From contig CAYMWF010000010.1 of assembly GCA_964394085.1 (NCBI GenBank), positions 30,645 to 94,644 on the forward strand: a stretch of 64,000 nucleotides of DNA. The letters run 5' to 3'. Positions 26,625 to 35,794 of this stretch are shown piece by piece; the first letter of the stretch is position 1; each line of letters starts with the position of its first letter. The notes under the pieces were generated by a model. That model was not told where the DNA came from and ran no database searches. It saw nothing but the letters and a program-made list of their open reading frames with translations. Source of the stretch: CAYMWF01 sp964394085 [NCBI: uncultured Gemmatimonadota bacterium] (GTDB taxonomy: Bacteria; GCA-2686955; CAYMWF01). A program made the translations under genes and the position numbers.

Positions 26625-27542
26625 ATGAAAATCATAACCAATTTCGATCTGCCCATAAAGGCATCGGTTGTTACTATTGGAATGTTTGATGGCGTGCATC
26701 TGGGGCACAGCAAAGTTATTCAGTGTTTCCAGGGATATGCGAAAAAGACGGACCTGGAGCCGGTGTTTCTTACTTTTAACCCGCATCCTCTTGAAATAGT
26801 ACATCCTGAACGCGCCCCTTTAAGGTTGACGACGGAACATGAACGGCTTTGTCTTTTCGAGAATCTCGGAATCAAAACGGTAGTAAGAATTCCATTTTCT
26901 CTGGATCTTTCCCGCAAATCACCCGAGTCATTCCTCGAAGATAACCTGATCGGGAGTTTGCACTGCAAGGCCCTGATCGTCGGTTATGATCACGGTTTCG
27001 GCCGTGAAAGGAAAGGCGGGGTTGATTTTTTGCGGAAGATGGCGGAACGATTCGGTTTCGACTTGCAGATCGTGCCGCCTTTCGTAGTCGATAATGTAAC
27101 TGTGAGCTCGACTAAAATCCGAAAATCTCTTGCTACGGGGGATGTTTCGCTGGCAGCCAAAATGCTGGGCCGGCCATATGAGATATCCGGGATAGTCGTC
27201 ACAGGACAGGGTCGGGGAAGGAAGCTGGGATTCCCTACGGCCAATGTAAGTGTGGAGGATCAGAAAAAACTGATACCCGCAGACGGAGTCTATGCCGTCA
27301 GAATACTTTCTGAAGGAAAGCAGTACGATGGAATGCTCAATATAGGGTTCCGTCCTACTTTCGGAGGAACTCTCAGAACGGTTGAGGTCCACATTTTGAA
27401 TTTTTCGAGTTATTTACTCGGAAAACACGTCACAATCCGCTTCGAGCAACGGATCCGCGATGAAAAGAAATTTGTCGGAGTCGCTGAATTACAGAAGCAG
27501 CTCCAGGATGATAGAGAAGCTACCACCCGCATCTTGACGTAG
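26625..27542 (+). CDS. ribF: Bifunctional riboflavin kinase / FAD synthetase
   Basis: 305 residues from the ATG at 26625, with GGAGGCGGAG upstream inside the truB end. The FAD synthetase half has [17 protein letters not shown] and FNPHPLE, with the later SSTKIRKSL. The riboflavin kinase half begins near residue 180 ([15 protein letters not shown]) and contains DGVYAV and NIGFRPTF. The enzyme converts riboflavin to FMN and FAD. It is in the usual place between truB and rpsO. Confidence 0.95.
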   Translation: MKIITNFDLPIKASVVTIGMFDGVHLGHSKVIQCFQGYAKKTDLEPVFLTFNPHPLEIVHPERAPLRLTTEHERLCLFENLGIKTVVRIPFSLDLSRKSPESFLEDNLIGSLHCKALIVGYDHGFGRERKGGVDFLRKMAERFGFDLQIVPPFVVDNVTVSSTKIRKSLATGDVSLAAKMLGRPYEISGIVVTGQGRGRKLGFPTANVSVEDQKKLIPADGVYAVRILSEGKQYDGMLNIGFRPTFGGTLRTVEVHILNFSSYLLGKHVTIRFEQRIRDEKKFVGVAELQKQLQDDREATTRILT

Positions 27543-27615
27543 AAAAATTAGCTTTACAGAAGTTACATCCCATGTTAAAAAAGCCAGTTCGACAGATATC
27601 GGAAGAGAACAAAAC

Positions 27616-27634
27616 GGGGGAGGGATGCTCCCCC
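27616..27634 (+). promoter_or_regulatory. Hairpin in the rpsO leader
   Basis: GGGGGA and TCCCCC pair in a 6-bp stem with a 7-nt loop, followed by TTT and located 23 nt before the S15 start. It could be a weak terminator/attenuator after ribF or part of an S15-binding leader structure; S15 represses its own translation in many bacteria through unrelated leader folds. Confidence 0.4.
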
Positions 27635-27657
27635 TTTCATTCCACAGGAGAAAAGAT

Positions 27658-27927
27658 ATGCCGTTGGAGCAGGAGAAGAAAAAAGAACTCATAGAACGCT
27701 ATCGCATTCACGACGGTGATACAGGTTCCGCACAAGTACAGATAGCTATGCTTTCAGAGCGTATCGCTACATTGACGGAGCATTTCAAGATTCACAAAAA
27801 AGACCATCATTCCCGACGAGGTTTAATGAAGCTCGTCGGGCAAAGACGCCGTCTTCTCGATTATTTGAAAAAACAGCAACATGAAGAGTACAAGCGTATC
27901 CTCAAAGAATTGAACTTGAGAAGATGA
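27658..27927 (+). CDS. rpsO: Ribosomal protein S15
   Basis: 89 residues from the ATG at 27658, with ACAGGAG upstream. The family's full length and sequence are present: [35 protein letters not shown] and the terminal basic KELNLRR. S15 binds the central domain of 16S rRNA and starts platform assembly. It is the gene before pnp, as in most bacteria. Confidence 0.97.
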   Translation: MPLEQEKKKELIERYRIHDGDTGSAQVQIAMLSERIATLTEHFKIHKKDHHSRRGLMKLVGQRRRLLDYLKKQQHEEYKRILKELNLRR

Positions 27928-27952
27928 TTGTCTGTTATTAACGGAGAATAGA

Positions 27953-30061
27953 ATGATAGAAACTGTTGAGTTAGATCTTGATGGTAAAAAACTGCGTATC
28001 GAAACGGGCAGGCTTGCCAGGCAGGCCGGCGGTTCGGTGCTTGTGTCACTCGATGACACTGTAATACTTGCCACAGCAACGATTTCACGAACTCCTCGAG
28101 AGGGGATTGATTTTTTCCCTTTGATGGTTGATTACCGTGAAAAGGCTTATGCCGCCGGGAAAATACCCGGGGGTTTCTTTAAGCGTGAAGGGAGGATGGG
28201 TGAGAAAGAAACAATCAGCGCACGGCAGATCGACAGGCCAATTCGCCCATTGTTTCCAAAGGGATTGAAAAACGATGTTCAAGTGGACATTGCCGTACTG
28301 TCAAGTGACAAAGAAAATGACGCCGACGTGCTTGGAGTGATCGGGGCCGGTGCGGCTCTGGGTATCTCTAATATCCCGTTTAGCGGGCCTGTCGCTGCTG
28401 TAAGAATCGGACATATCGACGGCAGTTTCAGGAGCAATCCGTCCTTTTTTGAGCTTGAAGACAGTATGCTGAACTTGATCGTCGCTGGTACTGAAGACAG
28501 CCTGGTCATGGTTGAAGGCTCCTCGTACGAGGTTTCTGAAGAACTGCTTGTTGAGGGTTTGAAATATGCCCACGAGCAGATCAGGAAGATCGTGGACCTT
28601 CAAAAACAGCTCATTGAGAAAACCGGGAAAGAGAAGATCGAAGTTCCTCCGGTCTCCACCATAGATGATGAGCTTGCATCCAGTATTGACGAATTGGTTG
28701 GTGGAAGGCTGAAACCGGCCTTGTTGACCGAAGGCAAACTTGCGCGTGACAATGCGGTCCGAGAGGTGACGGAAGGCATTTACAATGATTTAATCGAATC
28801 TCATGAGGGTATGGAAGCCGAAATATCGGCATATCTCGAGTCATGTGTAAAATCCGAGGTTCGGCAGCTCGTTTTTGAGGAAGGTCGCCGTGTCGATGGT
28901 AGAAAAGAAAACGAGATTCGCGACATTTCCGGCGATGTGAACCTGCTCCCCCGGACTCATGGATCAGCTCTTTTCACCAGAGGTGAAACTCAGAGTCTGG
29001 TGGTAGTCACTCTGGGTACAAAAATCGATGAAAAAATCGTCGATGACCTGGAAGGGGAATATAAGAAGAGTTATATGCTCCATTACAATTTCCCCGGGTA
29101 CAGCGTCGGCGAAACAAGGCCGAACCGGGGGCCGGGGCGCAGGGAGATCGGGCATGGTGTGCTCGCGGAACGATCCCTCCTTCCGATCATACCCAGTGAA
29201 GATGATTTCCCGTACACTATACGCCTGGTTTCGGAGATTCTCGAGTCGAATGGTTCTTCATCCATGGCATCGGTGTGTGGCGGCTCTCTTGCTTTGATGG
29301 ATGCCGGTGTACCTGTGAAGAGCGCCGTAGCCGGAATCGCGATGGGCCTTTTTCACAACGAAGAGTCAGGTGACTATCGTATACTAAGTGATATTCTGGG
29401 TATGGAAGACCATCTCGGCGACATGGATTTCAAAGTAGCTGGGACCAGGGATGGCGTTACCGCCCTTCAAATGGATATTAAAATCAAGGGTCTCAGTCTC
29501 GAACTCATGACCAAAGCACTCCACCAGGCGAGAGAAGGCAGGATGACAATCCTGGATAAGATGCATGAGATCGTAGACAAACCCCGGGGAAATCTTTCAG
29601 ATTACGCCCCGAAGATTGTAACCTTGAAAGTCGACACCGAGCGGATCCGCGATATTATCGGTCCGGGAGGTAAAACAATAAGAAAAATTACCGCCGAGAC
29701 AGGTGCGACGATCGATGTCGATGATACCGGGAAAGTCAGTATCGCTTCCGTAGATCAGGCCAGCGGGAACGCAGCGGTCGACTATATCAAGCAGCTTACT
29801 GCCGAACCTGAGATCGGGATGATATACAGGGGCATCGTGAAGAAGATCACTTCGTTCGGTGCTTTCGTCGAGTACCTGCCTAACAAGGATGGCCTTGTTC
29901 GAATTTCCAATATCGAGCGTCGTCGTATCAACAGGGTTGAGGATGTACTTCAGGAAGGGGATGAGACACCGGTCAAATTAATCGGTATTGACAGGCAGGG
30001 CCGGGTGGAACTCTCAAGAAAAGATGCCATGTCTGAGTTAGGCAAAAAGCATCAGGAGTAG
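27953..30061 (+). CDS. pnp: Polynucleotide phosphorylase
   Basis: 702 residues. The two RNase PH-like domains (about 10-225 and 320-545), the linking helical domain, a KH domain (about 560-610, with IRDIIGPGGKTIRKI) and an S1 domain (about 625-695) are all present. Typical motifs are GKIPGGFFKREGR, RPIRPLFP, NFPGYSVGE and GRREIGHG. It degrades RNA 3' to 5' with phosphate. Its TAG shares one base with the dut GTG start, a tight coupling. Confidence 0.97.
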   Translation: MIETVELDLDGKKLRIETGRLARQAGGSVLVSLDDTVILATATISRTPREGIDFFPLMVDYREKAYAAGKIPGGFFKREGRMGEKETISARQIDRPIRPLFPKGLKNDVQVDIAVLSSDKENDADVLGVIGAGAALGISNIPFSGPVAAVRIGHIDGSFRSNPSFFELEDSMLNLIVAGTEDSLVMVEGSSYEVSEELLVEGLKYAHEQIRKIVDLQKQLIEKTGKEKIEVPPVSTIDDELASSIDELVGGRLKPALLTEGKLARDNAVREVTEGIYNDLIESHEGMEAEISAYLESCVKSEVRQLVFEEGRRVDGRKENEIRDISGDVNLLPRTHGSALFTRGETQSLVVVTLGTKIDEKIVDDLEGEYKKSYMLHYNFPGYSVGETRPNRGPGRREIGHGVLAERSLLPIIPSEDDFPYTIRLVSEILESNGSSSMASVCGGSLALMDAGVPVKSAVAGIAMGLFHNEESGDYRILSDILGMEDHLGDMDFKVAGTRDGVTALQMDIKIKGLSLELMTKALHQAREGRMTILDKMHEIVDKPRGNLSDYAPKIVTLKVDTERIRDIIGPGGKTIRKITAETGATIDVDDTGKVSIASVDQASGNAAVDYIKQLTAEPEIGMIYRGIVKKITSFGAFVEYLPNKDGLVRISNIERRRINRVEDVLQEGDETPVKLIGIDRQGRVELSRKDAMSELGKKHQE

Positions 30062-30519
30062 TGAAACCCTTGAATGGGACAGTAACCGTCAAGCTGAAGC
30101 GAGTACGTGAGAATAAAGACATCCCCGAGCCGACATATATGACCAGGGGTGCGGCGGGGATGGACTTGCACGCCGATGTTGACGAACCTTTAGAAATAGC
30201 ACCCGGGGAGGTTCGTTTGATCCCCACCGGATTCATGGTGGAAATTCCCGCCGGCTTCGAAGGACAGGTCAGGCCCAGAAGCGGGCTTGCTCTGAATTAT
30301 GGGATCGGAGTTTTGAATAGTCCGGGGACAATCGACTCCGATTACCGGGGGGAGATAAAGGTAATCTTATTCAATTTCGGCAAGAAGAACTATACTGTCC
30401 GCCGAGGTGACAGGATAGCCCAGATGGTCCTCTGTCAAACTACCAGAGTTCGATGGGAGGAAGTGGACGAGCTCGCAAAATCTCCCAGGAGCAAAGATGG
30501 ATTCGGTCATACCGGGTAA
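30061..30519 (+). CDS. dut: dUTP diphosphatase (dUTPase)
   Basis: 152 residues from a GTG that overlaps the pnp stop by 1 nt. The five dUTPase motifs appear in order: AAGMDLHAD, RPRSGLAL, GTIDSDYRGE, RGDRIAQMVL and, at the C-terminus, RSKDGFGHTG. The enzyme hydrolyses dUTP to dUMP and keeps uracil out of DNA. An inverted repeat TACCGGG/CCCGGTA at 30510-30536 spans the stop codon region and may end the transcript, though no T-run follows. Confidence 0.94.
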   Translation: MKPLNGTVTVKLKRVRENKDIPEPTYMTRGAAGMDLHADVDEPLEIAPGEVRLIPTGFMVEIPAGFEGQVRPRSGLALNYGIGVLNSPGTIDSDYRGEIKVILFNFGKKNYTVRRGDRIAQMVLCQTTRVRWEEVDELAKSPRSKDGFGHTG

Positions 30520-30571
30520 ATCCAATCTTCCCGGTACCATGGGGGATATTAGTTTAGAATAAGACTGTTTT

Positions 30572-30647
<76 letters not shown>

Positions 30648-30689
30648 TCACAACACCAAAATTCAGTGTAGAATATCGCAAGATTTCTG

Positions 30690-30718
30690 TTGACACGGAA
30701 GTGCGAGTTTATTATAGT
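30690..30718 (+). promoter_or_regulatory. Sigma-70-type promoter for the Thr-Tyr-Gly-Thr-tuf unit
   Basis: A perfect -35 TTGACA (30690-30695), 17-bp spacer and -10 TATAGT (30713-30718). The predicted start is about 15 bases before the second tRNA-Thr, so the downstream tRNAs and tuf copy 1 can be transcribed apart from the first tRNA-Thr. Confidence 0.75.
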
Positions 30719-30740
30719 TCCGGACTTTGCACGGCGCAAG

Positions 30741-30813
30741 GCTGGCGTAGCTCAGTTGGTAGAGCCGCTGATTTGTAATCAGCTGGTCGGGGGTTCGAGT
30801 CCTCTCGCCAGCT
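30741..30813 (+). tRNA. tRNA-Thr (anticodon TGT)
   Basis: Acceptor GCTGGCG/CGCCAGC, anticodon loop TTTGTAA (TGT, reads ACA), T-loop GTTCGAGTC. CCA is not encoded. Confidence 0.95.
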
Positions 30814-30859
30814 TACAGGTAACTGAAAAAGAATACTTGGCTGGTGTGGAGGGATAACC

Positions 30860-30941
30860 GGGGAGGTTCCCGAGCGGTCAAAGGGAACAGACTGTAAATC
30901 TGTCGGCAAAGCCTTCGGTGGTTCGAATCCACCCCTCCCCA
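30860..30941 (+). tRNA. tRNA-Tyr (anticodon GTA)
   Basis: Acceptor GGGGAGG/CCTCCCC, anticodon loop CTGTAAA (GTA), and a long variable arm (CGGCAAAGCCTTCG region) as expected for a bacterial tRNA-Tyr. Discriminator A; CCA is not encoded. Confidence 0.95.
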
Positions 30942-31056
30942 ATTCCTATTTTTTTTTGCCCGGTAAAGAGGAGGTACTCGGAGAATCTCCGAGGGTTGAC
31001 AAAGAGAGCGTAGCCTGGCGACCGATTGTTTGAGCACCTCTTGGGAATAAACAGTT
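30942..31056. other. Structured spacer between tRNA-Tyr and tRNA-Gly
   Basis: A 115-bp spacer, longer than the others in the cluster. It begins with a T9 run after tRNA-Tyr and holds a CTCGGAG/CTCCGAG hairpin (about 30978-30994). A TTGACA at 30996-31001 lacks a good -10. AAGAGG near 30965 and CCTCTT near 31036 could pair around it. It has no T-arm, so it is not a tRNA. Confidence 0.35.
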
Positions 31057-31133
31057 GCGGGAATAGCTCAATTGGCTAGAGCATCAGCCTTCCAAGCTGA
31101 GGGTTGAGGGTTCGAGTCCCTTTTCCCGCTCCA
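31057..31133 (+). tRNA. tRNA-Gly (anticodon TCC)
   Basis: Acceptor GCGGGAA/TTCCCGC, anticodon loop CTTCCAA (TCC, reads GGA), T-loop GTTCGAGTC. CCA is encoded. Confidence 0.95.
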
Positions 31134-31146
31134 GGTATAAATTGTT

Positions 31147-31222
31147 GCTCACGTAGCTCAGTCGGTAGAGCACCTCCTTGGTAAGGAGGAGGTCACCGGT
31201 TCGAGTCCGGTCGTGAGCTCCA
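31147..31222 (+). tRNA. tRNA-Thr (anticodon GGT)
   Basis: Acceptor GCTCACG/CGTGAGC, anticodon loop TTGGTAA (GGT, reads ACC/ACT), T-loop GTTCGAGTC, CCA encoded. It lies 99 bp before tuf copy 1, matching the E. coli thrU-tyrU-glyT-thrT-tufB order. Confidence 0.95.
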
Positions 31223-31321
31223 TATCTAAATAAATTTCAGACATGCCACGTTTGCGTAGTGTCGCTCTGATTCTTAACAGCCGGATAAAATGGCTGCGCG
31301 ACCTGCTCCAAGGAGGATGAG

Positions 31322-32530
31322 ATGGCAAAGGAGAAGTTCGAGAGGACGAAGCCGCATGTGAATGTTGGGACGATAGGTCATGTGGATCACGGTAAAACCA
31401 CCTTGACGGCGGCGATGACGATGGTTTTGAACCGTGGTGGTCTGGCGGAAGTGATGACGTTTGACGAGATAGACAAAGCTCCAGAGGAGCGCGAGCGTGG
31501 TATCACGATAGCGACTGCGCACGTGGAGTATGAGAGTGCGAATCGTCATTATGCTCATGTTGATTGCCCTGGTCATGCTGACTATGTGAAGAACATGATC
31601 ACCGGAGCCGCCCAGATGGACGGTGCGATACTGGTAGTGAGCGCCGCAGACGGTCCGATGCCTCAGACGCGCGAGCATGTGCTTCTGGCGCGTCAGGTGA
31701 ATGTTCCCTATATCGTGGTATTCATGAACAAGGTAGACCAGGTAGACGATCCCGAGCTTCTGGATCTTGTAGAGCTCGAGGTTCGTGAGTTGTTGAGCGA
31801 ATATGAATTTCCTGGCGACGACATCCCTGTGATTCGCGGTTCAGCTCTCGAGGCGATGGAGAAGGGCAAGGACCCATCCGTTCCCAAGGATGATGCGGCC
31901 TTCAGCTGCATTCATGAGTTGATTGAATCGGTGGATTCATATATCCCGACGCCAATCCGCGAGAAAGACAAGCCGTTCCTGATGCCCGTCGAGGATGTAT
32001 TTTCGATCACGGGTCGCGGCACGGTAGGAACCGGTCGTGTAGAACGTGGAACGGTCCGTGTTGGGCAGGATGTTGAGGTAGTAGGAATTCGGGAAACCCG
32101 CAAGACGGTGGTGACCGGAGTCGAGATGTTCCGGAAGCTTCTTGACGAGGCCGAAGCGGGCGACAATATCGGGTTGCTTCTTCGAGGAGTAGACAAGAAG
32201 GAGCTGATGCGCGGCATGGTAGTGTCTGCAGCAGGGACGGTGAAGCCTCATACACGTTTCCGTGGCGAGGTATATATTCTGACGAAGGATGAGGGTGGCC
32301 GGCACACACCGTTCTTCAACGGATATCGTCCGCAGTTTTTCTTCCGTACGACCGATGTTACCGCTGTTGTCACCCTTCCGGAGGGTGTCGAGATGGTAAT
32401 ACCCGGAGACACGGTGAACATGGAAGTAAACCTGATCACCCCTATCGCCATGGAAAAAGAGTTGCGGTTCGCTATTCGCGAAGGTGGCAGAACCGTTGGA
32501 GCCGGAGTCGTTACGGAAATTATAGAGTAG
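31322..32530 (+). CDS. tuf: Elongation factor Tu, copy 1
   Basis: 402 residues; AAGGAGGATGAG precedes the ATG. GTPase motifs: GHVDHGKT at 19-26, DCPGHADY near 82 and NKVD near 138. Domains II and III are complete, ending in [17 protein letters not shown]-Tu brings aminoacyl-tRNA to the ribosome. The protein is identical to copy 2 at 47563, and by eye the DNA is identical from three bases before the ATG to 32523, differing only in the last seven bases of the frame. It follows the tRNA cluster and precedes rpmG. Confidence 0.98.
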   Translation: MAKEKFERTKPHVNVGTIGHVDHGKTTLTAAMTMVLNRGGLAEVMTFDEIDKAPEERERGITIATAHVEYESANRHYAHVDCPGHADYVKNMITGAAQMDGAILVVSAADGPMPQTREHVLLARQVNVPYIVVFMNKVDQVDDPELLDLVELEVRELLSEYEFPGDDIPVIRGSALEAMEKGKDPSVPKDDAAFSCIHELIESVDSYIPTPIREKDKPFLMPVEDVFSITGRGTVGTGRVERGTVRVGQDVEVVGIRETRKTVVTGVEMFRKLLDEAEAGDNIGLLLRGVDKKELMRGMVVSAAGTVKPHTRFRGEVYILTKDEGGRHTPFFNGYRPQFFFRTTDVTAVVTLPEGVEMVIPGDTVNMEVNLITPIAMEKELRFAIREGGRTVGAGVVTEIIE

Positions 32531-32560
32531 TCTGCACAATTTAAGATAAGGAGAAGACTT

Positions 32561-32710
32561 TTGAGAACTCTGGTTATCCTGGCGTGTACCGAATGCAAGC
32601 GCAGGAATTATACGACAACCAAGAATAAAAGACTTCACCCTGAGAGGGTTACTTATAAAAAATACTGCCGTTTCTGCAACACGCACACAGAACATCGGGA
32701 GACAAGGTAG
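32561..32710 (+). CDS. rpmG: Ribosomal protein L33, zinc-ribbon form
   Basis: 49 residues from a TTG start after AAGGAGAAG. Two CxxC pairs (C9/C12 and C36/C39) show the zinc-binding form. The core [12 protein letters not shown] and [16 protein letters not shown] is diagnostic. L33 is a small 50S protein near the E site. Position between tuf and tRNA-Trp/secE is the common bacterial arrangement. Confidence 0.95.
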   Translation: MRTLVILACTECKRRNYTTTKNKRLHPERVTYKKYCRFCNTHTEHRETR

Positions 32711-32752
32711 ATCCTGACAGTCTTCGAGGAGCGAGCAGGTTAGATTTTGTGC

Positions 32753-32828
32753 AGGCCAGTAGCTCAACTGGCAGAGTCCCGGTCTCCAAAACCGGTTGTT
32801 GGGGGTTCGAGTCCCTCCTGGCCTGCCA
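32753..32828 (+). tRNA. tRNA-Trp (anticodon CCA)
   Basis: Acceptor AGGCCAG/CTGGCCT, anticodon loop CTCCAAA (CCA), T-loop GTTCGAGTC, discriminator G, CCA encoded. It sits 18 bp before secE, a conserved position. Confidence 0.95.
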
Positions 32829-32846
32829 GATACAAGAGAAAAGCCG

Positions 32847-33041
32847 ATGCAACTGATCAAAAAAACCCAAAACTACGTCAAAGAAGTCATCCAGGAAATG
32901 AAGCGGGTGAATTGGCCGACTTGGGAAGACTTAAAAAACAGTACTCGTGTAGTGATTGTATCTGTACTGATAATAACCGTATTTATCTTTGTTATCGATC
33001 AGATTCTATCCACATTGGTGAAGCAGATAGTAGGTATGTAA
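32847..33041 (+). CDS. secE: Preprotein translocase subunit SecE
   Basis: 64 residues from the ATG at 32847; a longer upstream frame would run through tRNA-Trp and is rejected. The single-helix SecE plan is clear: an amphipathic N-terminal segment (NYVKEVIQEMKRVNWPTWED), then one membrane helix (about 35-55). SecE clamps the SecYEG channel. It is 15 bp from nusG and co-transcribed with it. Confidence 0.95.
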   Translation: MQLIKKTQNYVKEVIQEMKRVNWPTWEDLKNSTRVVIVSVLIITVFIFVIDQILSTLVKQIVGM

Positions 33042-33056
33042 GCAGGGGGAAGGGTT

Positions 33057-33587
33057 GTGAAATGGTATGTCGTTCATACGTACTCAGGGCATGAAAACAA
33101 GGTGAAGGATTATCTCCTTCAAGCGGTAAAAACTCATGGAATGGAAGATCTTTTCGGTCAGGTCCTGGTTCCGACCGAGGAAGTAATGGAGCTTAAGAGG
33201 GGGAAGAAGGTTTCTGTAAAAAAGAAATATTTCCCAAGCTACGTTTTTATCCAAATGTCTTTAAGCGATGAAACATGGCGGCTCGTCAATTCCGTTCCGG
33301 GCCTGACAAGTTTTGTTGGTCAGAGAGAAAAACCCCAGCCCGTTCCCGAGAGAGAGATTGATGAAATTCTCGCTCGTCTGGAGGGGGACACATCCAGGAT
33401 CAAGATAGAAGCACCGTTCGAGGTTGGGGACACTGTGAAAGTAGTCGATGGTGCATTTGCCGATTTCTCGGGAGTTGTTGATGAGGTAAATCCTGAAAGA
33501 GGCAAGGTTAAAGTACTGGTGACGATATTCGGTAGAGCGACACCTGTAGAGCTCGATTTTTTACAGGTCCAACCCGTCATGCAGTAA
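33057..33587 (+). CDS. nusG: Transcription antitermination factor NusG
   Basis: 176 residues from a GTG with AGGGGGAAGGG upstream. The NGN domain (WYVVHTYSGHENKVK, FPSYVFIQM, SVPGLTSFVG) is followed by a KOW domain (about 122-172, with VGDTVKVVDGAFADFSG). NusG binds RNA polymerase and links it to Rho or to the ribosomal protein S10, whose gene lies in the same window. Length is normal. Confidence 0.97.
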   Translation: MKWYVVHTYSGHENKVKDYLLQAVKTHGMEDLFGQVLVPTEEVMELKRGKKVSVKKKYFPSYVFIQMSLSDETWRLVNSVPGLTSFVGQREKPQPVPEREIDEILARLEGDTSRIKIEAPFEVGDTVKVVDGAFADFSGVVDEVNPERGKVKVLVTIFGRATPVELDFLQVQPVMQ

Positions 33588-33626
33588 GCACCTGAAAGAT
33601 AGATAAACAGGAAAGAGAGAAAAGAA

Positions 33627-34052
33627 GTGGCTAAACAGGAAATAGCTAAAATCAAACTGCAAATTCCTGCGGGGAATGCCACCCCGGCACCACCGGTCGG
33701 ACCGGCGCTCGGACAGCAGGGTCTGAATATATCCGAATTCTGTAAAGCATTCAATGCCAAGACCAAGGGCCAGGAGGGGATGATTATTCCCGTTGTAATA
33801 ACCGCCTACAAGGACAGGAGTTATACTTTTATAACAAAAACTCCACCCGCGGCGATCCTGTTAAAGAAAGCAGCAGGCCTGGCAAAGGGTTCCGGCGAAC
33901 CTAACAGAAACAAGGTTGCCTCTATCCCCGTTGAGAAGGTTAAAGATATTGCAGAATTGAAAATGGAAGATCTGAACGCAGCCGATACAGACGCCGCAAT
34001 ACGTATAATAAAAGGTACGGCACGAAGCATGGGAATAGAAATTGAGGAGTAA
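33627..34052 (+). CDS. rplK: Ribosomal protein L11
   Basis: 141 residues from GTG. The proline-rich [22 protein letters not shown] of the N-terminal domain and the rRNA-binding C-terminal domain ([30 protein letters not shown]) are intact. L11 forms the stalk base of the 50S subunit and takes part in factor binding. It starts the rplKAJL run; normal length. Confidence 0.97.
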   Translation: MAKQEIAKIKLQIPAGNATPAPPVGPALGQQGLNISEFCKAFNAKTKGQEGMIIPVVITAYKDRSYTFITKTPPAAILLKKAAGLAKGSGEPNRNKVASIPVEKVKDIAELKMEDLNAADTDAAIRIIKGTARSMGIEIEE

Positions 34053-34082
34053 CTCTCCTTGGTTTGATAAAGAGGTTCCGGT

Positions 34083-34793
34083 ATGAAACGTGGGAAAAGA
34101 TATTCTGAACTTCAGTCCAAAGTCGACAGGGAAAAAAGATATCTGCTCAAAGATGCGATTGAAGTTCTGAAAACTATGCCGAGCACCAAGTTCGATGAAA
34201 CTATCGAGTTGAGCTCGAATCTTAACGTCGATCCGCGACATGCTGATCAAATTGTCCGAGGCACTGTGGTTCTTCCTCATGGCACCGGGAAATCGATCAG
34301 AGTTCTGGTCCTGGCAAAAGGTGAAAAAGAGCAGGAAGCAACTGATGCCGGAGCGGATTACGTCGGTAACGAAGAATATATAAAGAAAATACAGGATGGC
34401 TGGCTGGATTTCGATAAAGTCGTAGCAACTCCTGATATGATGGGCCAGGTTGGTAAACTAGGGAGAATTCTCGGTCCTCGTGGGCTGATGCCGAGTCCGA
34501 AGAGCGGCACCGTGACATTCGAAGTGGCTGCTGCTATTAAAGAATTGAAGGCTGGAAGAATCGAATTCCGGGTTGACAAGACAGGGAACGTTAATGTCGC
34601 GATAGGAAAAAAGTCATTCGATGAAGAGAGGTTGTTTGAGAACAGCGTTACTTTTCTGAGAACACTTATCCAGGCTCGGCCTGCTGCCGTGAAAGGTACC
34701 TACCTGAAGAATGTGGTGTTATCTTCGACAATGGGTGTAGGTCTCAAGCTGGACCTTCAAGAGATGCTCACGTTTCCGAGTAAATTTGCTTGA
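34083..34793 (+). CDS. rplA: Ribosomal protein L1
   Basis: 236 residues from ATG. Signature [19 protein letters not shown] is present (about residues 120-138), with the two-domain L1 pattern around it and [14 protein letters not shown]1 forms the mobile E-site stalk and in many bacteria represses the rplK-rplA mRNA. It starts 30 nt after rplK. No obvious L1-binding mimic was identified in the leader by eye. Confidence 0.97.
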   Translation: MKRGKRYSELQSKVDREKRYLLKDAIEVLKTMPSTKFDETIELSSNLNVDPRHADQIVRGTVVLPHGTGKSIRVLVLAKGEKEQEATDAGADYVGNEEYIKKIQDGWLDFDKVVATPDMMGQVGKLGRILGPRGLMPSPKSGTVTFEVAAAIKELKAGRIEFRVDKTGNVNVAIGKKSFDEERLFENSVTFLRTLIQARPAAVKGTYLKNVVLSSTMGVGLKLDLQEMLTFPSKFA

Positions 34794-34841
34794 TGGAACA
34801 TTAGCACGGATTAACCAGATAGAGGTTGGAGTGGAACAACG

Positions 34842-35363
34842 ATGCCGAGCAATGAAAATATAAAAGAAGTCGAAAGGCTGACCGGATTGTTCAGTACATT
34901 CGATAATTTGTATCTTGCCGATATAACTGGAATGAACGCTGAACAGGAGACTTTATTTCGCAAGGAGTGCAGAGAGGCCGGGGTTTCGGTTCTTGTCGCG
35001 AAAAATACCCTTTCAAAAATTGCGGCGAAGGGTACCAGGTATGAACCACTTGATGAGTTTTTCAAAGGGCCGACCGCGCTTGCATTCGGTACTGAAGACA
35101 ACATTGCTCCGGCCAAAGTACTTGTCGAATTTAGAAAAAAGACGAAATTACCAAAATTGAAAGCGGCGTTAGTCGAGGACAGAGTCCTTTCACCTGATGA
35201 AATCACACAACTCTCGACTATTCCTTCTCGCGAACAGCTCCTGGCGCAGGTTCTTGGAGTAATCGCCGCACCTCTGGCAGGTGCGGTTACTGCTTGTTCA
35301 GGAGTAATCAGGAATTTCGTATGTGTACTCAATGAGTACAAAAAACAGAAAGAAACAACTTAA
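34842..35363 (+). CDS. rplJ: Ribosomal protein L10
   Basis: 173 residues from ATG. The rRNA-binding N-terminal domain ([42 protein letters not shown]) is followed by the long C-terminal helix that binds L7/L12 dimers. L10 with L7/L12 forms the stalk. The 48-nt gap from rplA is too short for a long leader structure. Confidence 0.96.
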   Translation: MPSNENIKEVERLTGLFSTFDNLYLADITGMNAEQETLFRKECREAGVSVLVAKNTLSKIAAKGTRYEPLDEFFKGPTALAFGTEDNIAPAKVLVEFRKKTKLPKLKAALVEDRVLSPDEITQLSTIPSREQLLAQVLGVIAAPLAGAVTACSGVIRNFVCVLNEYKKQKETT

Positions 35364-35413
35364 GCGTAAATTTCCCTACAGGTGCAACCCAGGGTGATAA
35401 GCGGAGGAGTGAG

Positions 35414-35794
35414 ATGTCGAAGAATGTTAAAGAGACTATCATAGAAAGCTTGGAGCAATTGACGGTTATCGAGCTTGTCGATCTAGTGAAAGAGCTCGAG
35501 GACAAATGGGGCGTGTCGGCCGCCGCAGCTGCCGCACCGGCGGCAGTAGCTGCTCCAGCAGCGGATGCCCAACAGGAAGAACAGACGGAATTTGATGTAG
35601 TTCTTACTGAGATAGGCAGCCAGAAGATTCAGGTGATCAAGGTGGTGAGAGCAATCACCAGTCTCGGTCTTAAAGAGGCTAAAGCACTCGTTGACGGCGC
35701 ACCGAACAATGTCAAGGAAGGTGTGACGAAAGAAGAAGCTGAAGAAATTAAAACTAAACTAGCCGACGTTGGTGCAACTGTCGAAATCAAGTAA
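35414..35794 (+). CDS. rplL: Ribosomal protein L7/L12
   Basis: 126 residues. The N-terminal dimerisation helices ([20 protein letters not shown]), an Ala/Pro-rich hinge (about 35-52) and the factor-binding C-terminal domain ([25 protein letters not shown]) are in order. Four or more copies recruit GTPase factors to the ribosome. It is followed by a strong hairpin and then rpoB. Confidence 0.97.
   Translation: MSKNVKETIIESLEQLTVIELVDLVKELEDKWGVSAAAAAAPAAVAAPAADAQQEEQTEFDVVLTEIGSQKIQVIKVVRAITSLGLKEAKALVDGAPNNVKEGVTKEEAEEIKTKLADVGATVEIK

Noticed and set aside
31274-31678. Minus-strand frame opposite tuf, repeated opposite the second tuf
   Set aside because: It is duplicated only because tuf is; the sequence is the antisense of the GTPase domain.
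32796-32846. N-terminal extension of SecE through tRNA-Trp
   Set aside because: It overlaps the tRNA acceptor and adds residues absent from the family; the ATG at 32847 is the proper start.
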